Positions 60,801-64,000 of a stretch of 64,000 bases of DNA are shown here, piece after piece. Under the pieces are notes generated by a model. The model had not been told where the DNA came from, searched no databases, and saw nothing but the letters and a program-made list of their open reading frames with translations. Numbering within the stretch: the first letter of the stretch is position 1; every line of letters starts with the position of its first letter. Position numbers and translations under genes: made by a program. Location: contig CAJNOP010000003.1 of the NCBI GenBank assembly GCA_905250075.1, forward strand, positions 3,452,833-3,516,832, written 5' to 3'. Source of the stretch: Rotaria sp. Silwood1. Taxonomy: Eukaryota; Rotifera; Eurotatoria; Philodinida; Philodinidae.

Positions 60801-63800
60801 CAATTAATTCTCTATCAGATATCCATTGTTCAAGATCATCAATTTCTCTATTTAAACGATAAAGTTTTAATGTTTCATCTAAACGTTGTCGTCTTTCAAC
60901 AGATAAATCTTTTAAACTTGCATATAATTTATCTAATTGTGTTTGTCGTTTATTAATTAAATCATGATGTTCATTAATTAAATCCCGTGATAAATTTGAT
61001 TGTTCTAAATCTTGTATTAAATTTTTTGCTTTATCACCTAATTCACGTAAAATATCACTATAATTTTCAATAGTTTGTTCCATTGTTTGTTGTTTACGTA
61101 TAAATGTTTGTGTTGATAATTCATCTTTACCACGTTCTTCACTCATCATATATAATTCTTGTTCACCTAACCATGCTTCAGCTTCACTTAAATCATAATA
61201 ATATTGATAAATATTTTCTAATAATTCAATATTTATACGACGTTGTTTAATTGTTTCTTTTAATTGTATATAATTATCTGATAATTGTTGTAAACGTTCA
61301 TGAAATTCTTCTTCACGTGTTGGATAATCTTGACTTATACGTTGACATTCTTTATGTAAATGTTCTAATAAACGTTGTTCATGATTTTCAATTTCTTTTA
61401 ATAATGATTCATTTTTTCGTTTTAATAATTGTATATTCATTAATGTTTGTTGTTTATTATTAAATATTAATTCAGCATATGTTTGTAATAAATGACGTTT
61501 TTCACTTAACCATATTTGTTCATCTTCAATATCACGTAGATATTGATGTAAATGTTTTTGTTGTTCTAAACGTAATTTTTTTTGTTCTAATGGTAATAAT
61601 AGTTTTGAAAATTTTTCTTCAACTTGTAAACGTTTTGTATCAATTTCTTCGGATTTTTCAGGTTCTAATTGTTTTAATTTTTCAGCTTGTATACGTAATT
61701 CATCAACTTGTTGTTGACGTTTTAATAATTCTTCTTCAATTGTTGTTTGTTTAAGTAATAAAAGATTTGTTGCTGTTAAATTATTTTCTAATGGTTCAAT
61801 TGTTGTTATTGATAATGTTTGTCCATCAGTTAAATCTGTTGGTGTTGGTTCACCAGCATATAAATGTTTTTCAATATTAAACATAAATTCATCAAGATTT
61901 GTTATTGATTGTTGAAATAATTTTGAACGATTAGCATCAAATAAACGTTCACCTTTTTCACGTGTTATTTCTTCTAATTTTGACCATGATTCATCTAATT
62001 CATTAATACGTTGATCAATTATATTAAAATCAATTTGTTGTGGATGTTCATCTCTTAATTGTTCAGCATGACGTTTTAATGCTAATAAACGTTCTTTATT
62101 TGATGTTATTTCAGCTTGAAATGCTTGATGACGAAGATATTTTGTATGAATATTTGCTGTATCACGATATGTATCATCTTGAGCTTGTAATGATTTCATA
62201 TCAAGCCATTCTTTAAGATCATCACAATCTTGTATAAATTGAAAATATTTAAGAGATTCATGTAGTTTATCTTGCATTTCAAGTGCTGTTTGACGATTAG
62301 CAACATACCGATCGTTGATTACTGAGGCACGAGATAAAATACGATCGCCTAGAAAATAAAAATTATCAATTAATAAACATTCATTGAATTTGAACTTCAT
62401 CGTTCTGGTTCGATATGAAAAAGTAATAGATTTTTATTTCCTGTTAAGGTTTCTTATATCACACGACTTACTATCATGTTTGTAAACAAAAAAATATTCA
62501 AGAGAGAACATTCCAATAGATCATTTGATCGAAATCAGACAAAATTCGAAGATTTGGATTTGATGGAAAATACAGAATGGAAAAGTTAAGTGATGAAAAA
62601 TGAAATTTTTTCAATTATATTGCCGATAGAATGAATTTTATTCGATTATAGAAAGAAAAACATAATGAAAATAGAAAAGACTATGTTTATAAAGCTTAAT
62701 GCCATTTTTCCTGAAGTGTGAGTATAGACCTTTTCTTTATTTATGCACCTTCACTTCTCCACGCCCACATTTGACTTTTGACATTCATCTGTTATTTACT
62801 TTTTTCTTTTCTGTATTTTTCATTAATCCAGAAGACTCGGGTTCGGTTCATGCTTAATATATATTTAAATATTACTGTTGAAATCAATGAAGTTAATAGT
62901 ATAAAATTTTTCTTTATTCTTTATGTTTAAAAAGTGTTGAATTTTAAATTATAAGTACGTCTATCTAATAATTTGAAAAAAAAAAGAATCTCAATCTTTT
63001 CCTTTAAGATGATGAAAGATTTTGACTCAATTAAATGATGTTACTTATTGACAAAGAATTTCTATTTTTATTAATAAATATCTTTCTTTTATATGAATAT
63101 GTGACTAATATTATGCACCCATATTTAAAAAAAAAAAGGAAAATATTGGATAAAAGAATTTTTTTTGTAAACCGAATATACGAAAAATAAAAGCGAAGAA
63201 TATAAACATGATCAAAAATTTTTCATTAGATTTAATGGTTTCTAATATGTATCATTTGGTTTCTTTCTCTCAACAGATAATTTATATTTTACCTAAATAA
63301 TGATTTTCTTGACATAAACGTTGAGCAAATGAACAAACTCCTTGAATTTTATCTTCATTAGCTGTCATTGTAGTAACAAAATCTTCATGTTTTTTAAGTA
63401 AATATTCAACATCATCAAAAGATTTTGTTTTTTGTTCTTTTTCTCTAGCTAAATAAGCTTCTTGATGATTTAATAAAATTTCAGCTTGATTTGAATCTCT
63501 AACAAACATTTGATATTGCATAGCTTCTGTTAACATATTCTTTTTTTGATGCCACATTTGATCAAGTTCATTCCAACCATCATCAAGTGCATTTAAACGT
63601 TCACGTAAAAATATATATTGTGGATCTGTTGTATCAGCATCACGTATAACACGATGACCATATTCTTTCATTTGTGCATAATCAGGACCATAACGATCAA
63701 TTTCTTCTTTTATTGTTTGATGTTGATTTAATAATTGTTCAGCTTCATTTAATGTATTTGGTATATCTTCACTTGCAACTGATGTTTGTGTACGTGTTAA

Positions 63801-64000
63801 CCATGCTGAAAAATGATCAAGATCACGAAGAAATTTTTGTAATTCAGCTGCTTCACCCATTGATTCTTCACGACGACGTAAAATTTCTTTTAATTCATAC
63901 CAAACAGAATTAATTTGTCCAATTTTTGTACGAATATCATGTGCTTCTTCAGGATGATCTTTTTCTAATGTTGATGCTTCAGTTTCTAATTGATCAAGTT
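57816..64000 (-). CDS. Beta-spectrin, C-terminal part (5' end outside the window)
   Basis: Four minus-strand exons in the window (64000-63293, 62348-60042, 59117-58023, 57967-57816) give 1,419 residues; the N-terminal actin-binding domain and first repeats lie beyond 64000. The protein is a row of roughly 106-residue triple-helix spectrin repeats with the usual early tryptophan (DHFSAWL, DLKEWLD, EAWLGEQ, DLEQWIS, AETWLIAQESYL). A Ser/Pro linker and a PH domain follow (EGFLSRKHEWEGHERKATHR through MNDWITSINNCIS). The tail after the PH domain has Thr-rich, Ser8 and Gln8 tracts and ends KKKSGGFFSMKRK. Beta-spectrin pairs with alpha-spectrin in the submembrane skeleton and binds ankyrin, actin and, through PH, phosphoinositides. 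The PH domain marks it as the long, conventional type. The 62348-60042 exon has 769 codons, unusually long for this window. Confidence 0.92.
62712..62768. repeat. GT/AC quasi-palindrome inside a spectrin intron
   Basis: 'ctgaagtgtgagtatagacc' is followed by 'tgcaccttcacttctccacg', a small member of the dispersed GT/AC family, inside intron 62349-63292. Confidence 0.4.

Noticed and set aside
60288-61754. Plus-strand open frames opposite the spectrin exon
   Set aside because: They are reverse-frame shadows of the spectrin repeats, rich in Val/Leu/Ile/Gln because of the coding strand's codon bias.

Overview
The window is nuclear DNA from a small-genome animal, most likely a bdelloid rotifer of the Adineta/Rotaria type. 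The reasons are AT-rich sequence, many 50-60 bp GT-AG introns, metazoan genes (dynactin p150, IFT27, RCE1, ATP9-type flippase, beta-spectrin), NHL-repeat and FLYWCH/MULE families that are very abundant in bdelloids, and Penelope-like reverse-transcriptase relics. The organism call is an inference; no rRNA, tRNA or mitochondrial marker is present.

Left part (1 to about 31.5 kb) is gene-poor. It holds an intact seven-exon M60/TCAF-like metallopeptidase (4652-7123), a one-exon EF-hand protein (12691-13242), a three-exon prolyl 4-hydroxylase-like oxygenase (24097-25253, minus) and a two-exon secreted S1 protease (30442-31459, minus). Between them lie broken genes: two Penelope-type relics in opposite orientation (10.1-11.7 kb), an NHL-repeat gene with a single in-frame stop (17948-18931), an intron-containing S-adenosylhomocysteinase pseudogene with a TA-flanked foldback element at its edge (19.4-20.9 kb), and a FLYWCH/MULE transposase relic (28.36-29.72 kb). 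There is also a long-armed inverted-repeat element (8905-9626), a roughly 125-bp tandem repeat (3035-3565), and a dispersed family of GT-rich/AC-rich quasi-palindromes carrying telomere-like TGTGGGTG words.

Right part (32.7-64 kb) is dense and conserved. IFT27 (minus) and dynactin subunit 1 (plus, 28 exons) are divergent across 322 bp. Dynactin is followed tail to tail by an EF-hand protein resembling EFCAB2/DRC8, whose 5' end is lost toward a 100-N assembly gap. Then, all on the minus strand, come RCE1 (CAAX endopeptidase), an ATP9A/B-type P4-ATPase, and the C-terminal 1,419 residues of beta-spectrin, cut by the window edge. Introns of this part carry small foldback elements.

Functionally, IFT27, dynactin and perhaps the DRC8-like protein belong to dynein and cilium biology. 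RCE1, the ATP9 flippase and spectrin act at endomembranes and the membrane skeleton. No prokaryotic operon, CRISPR array or obviously new multigene system was found. The most notable items are the AHCY pseudogene with its insertion, the telomere-like dispersed repeats and the dynein/cilium gene cluster.
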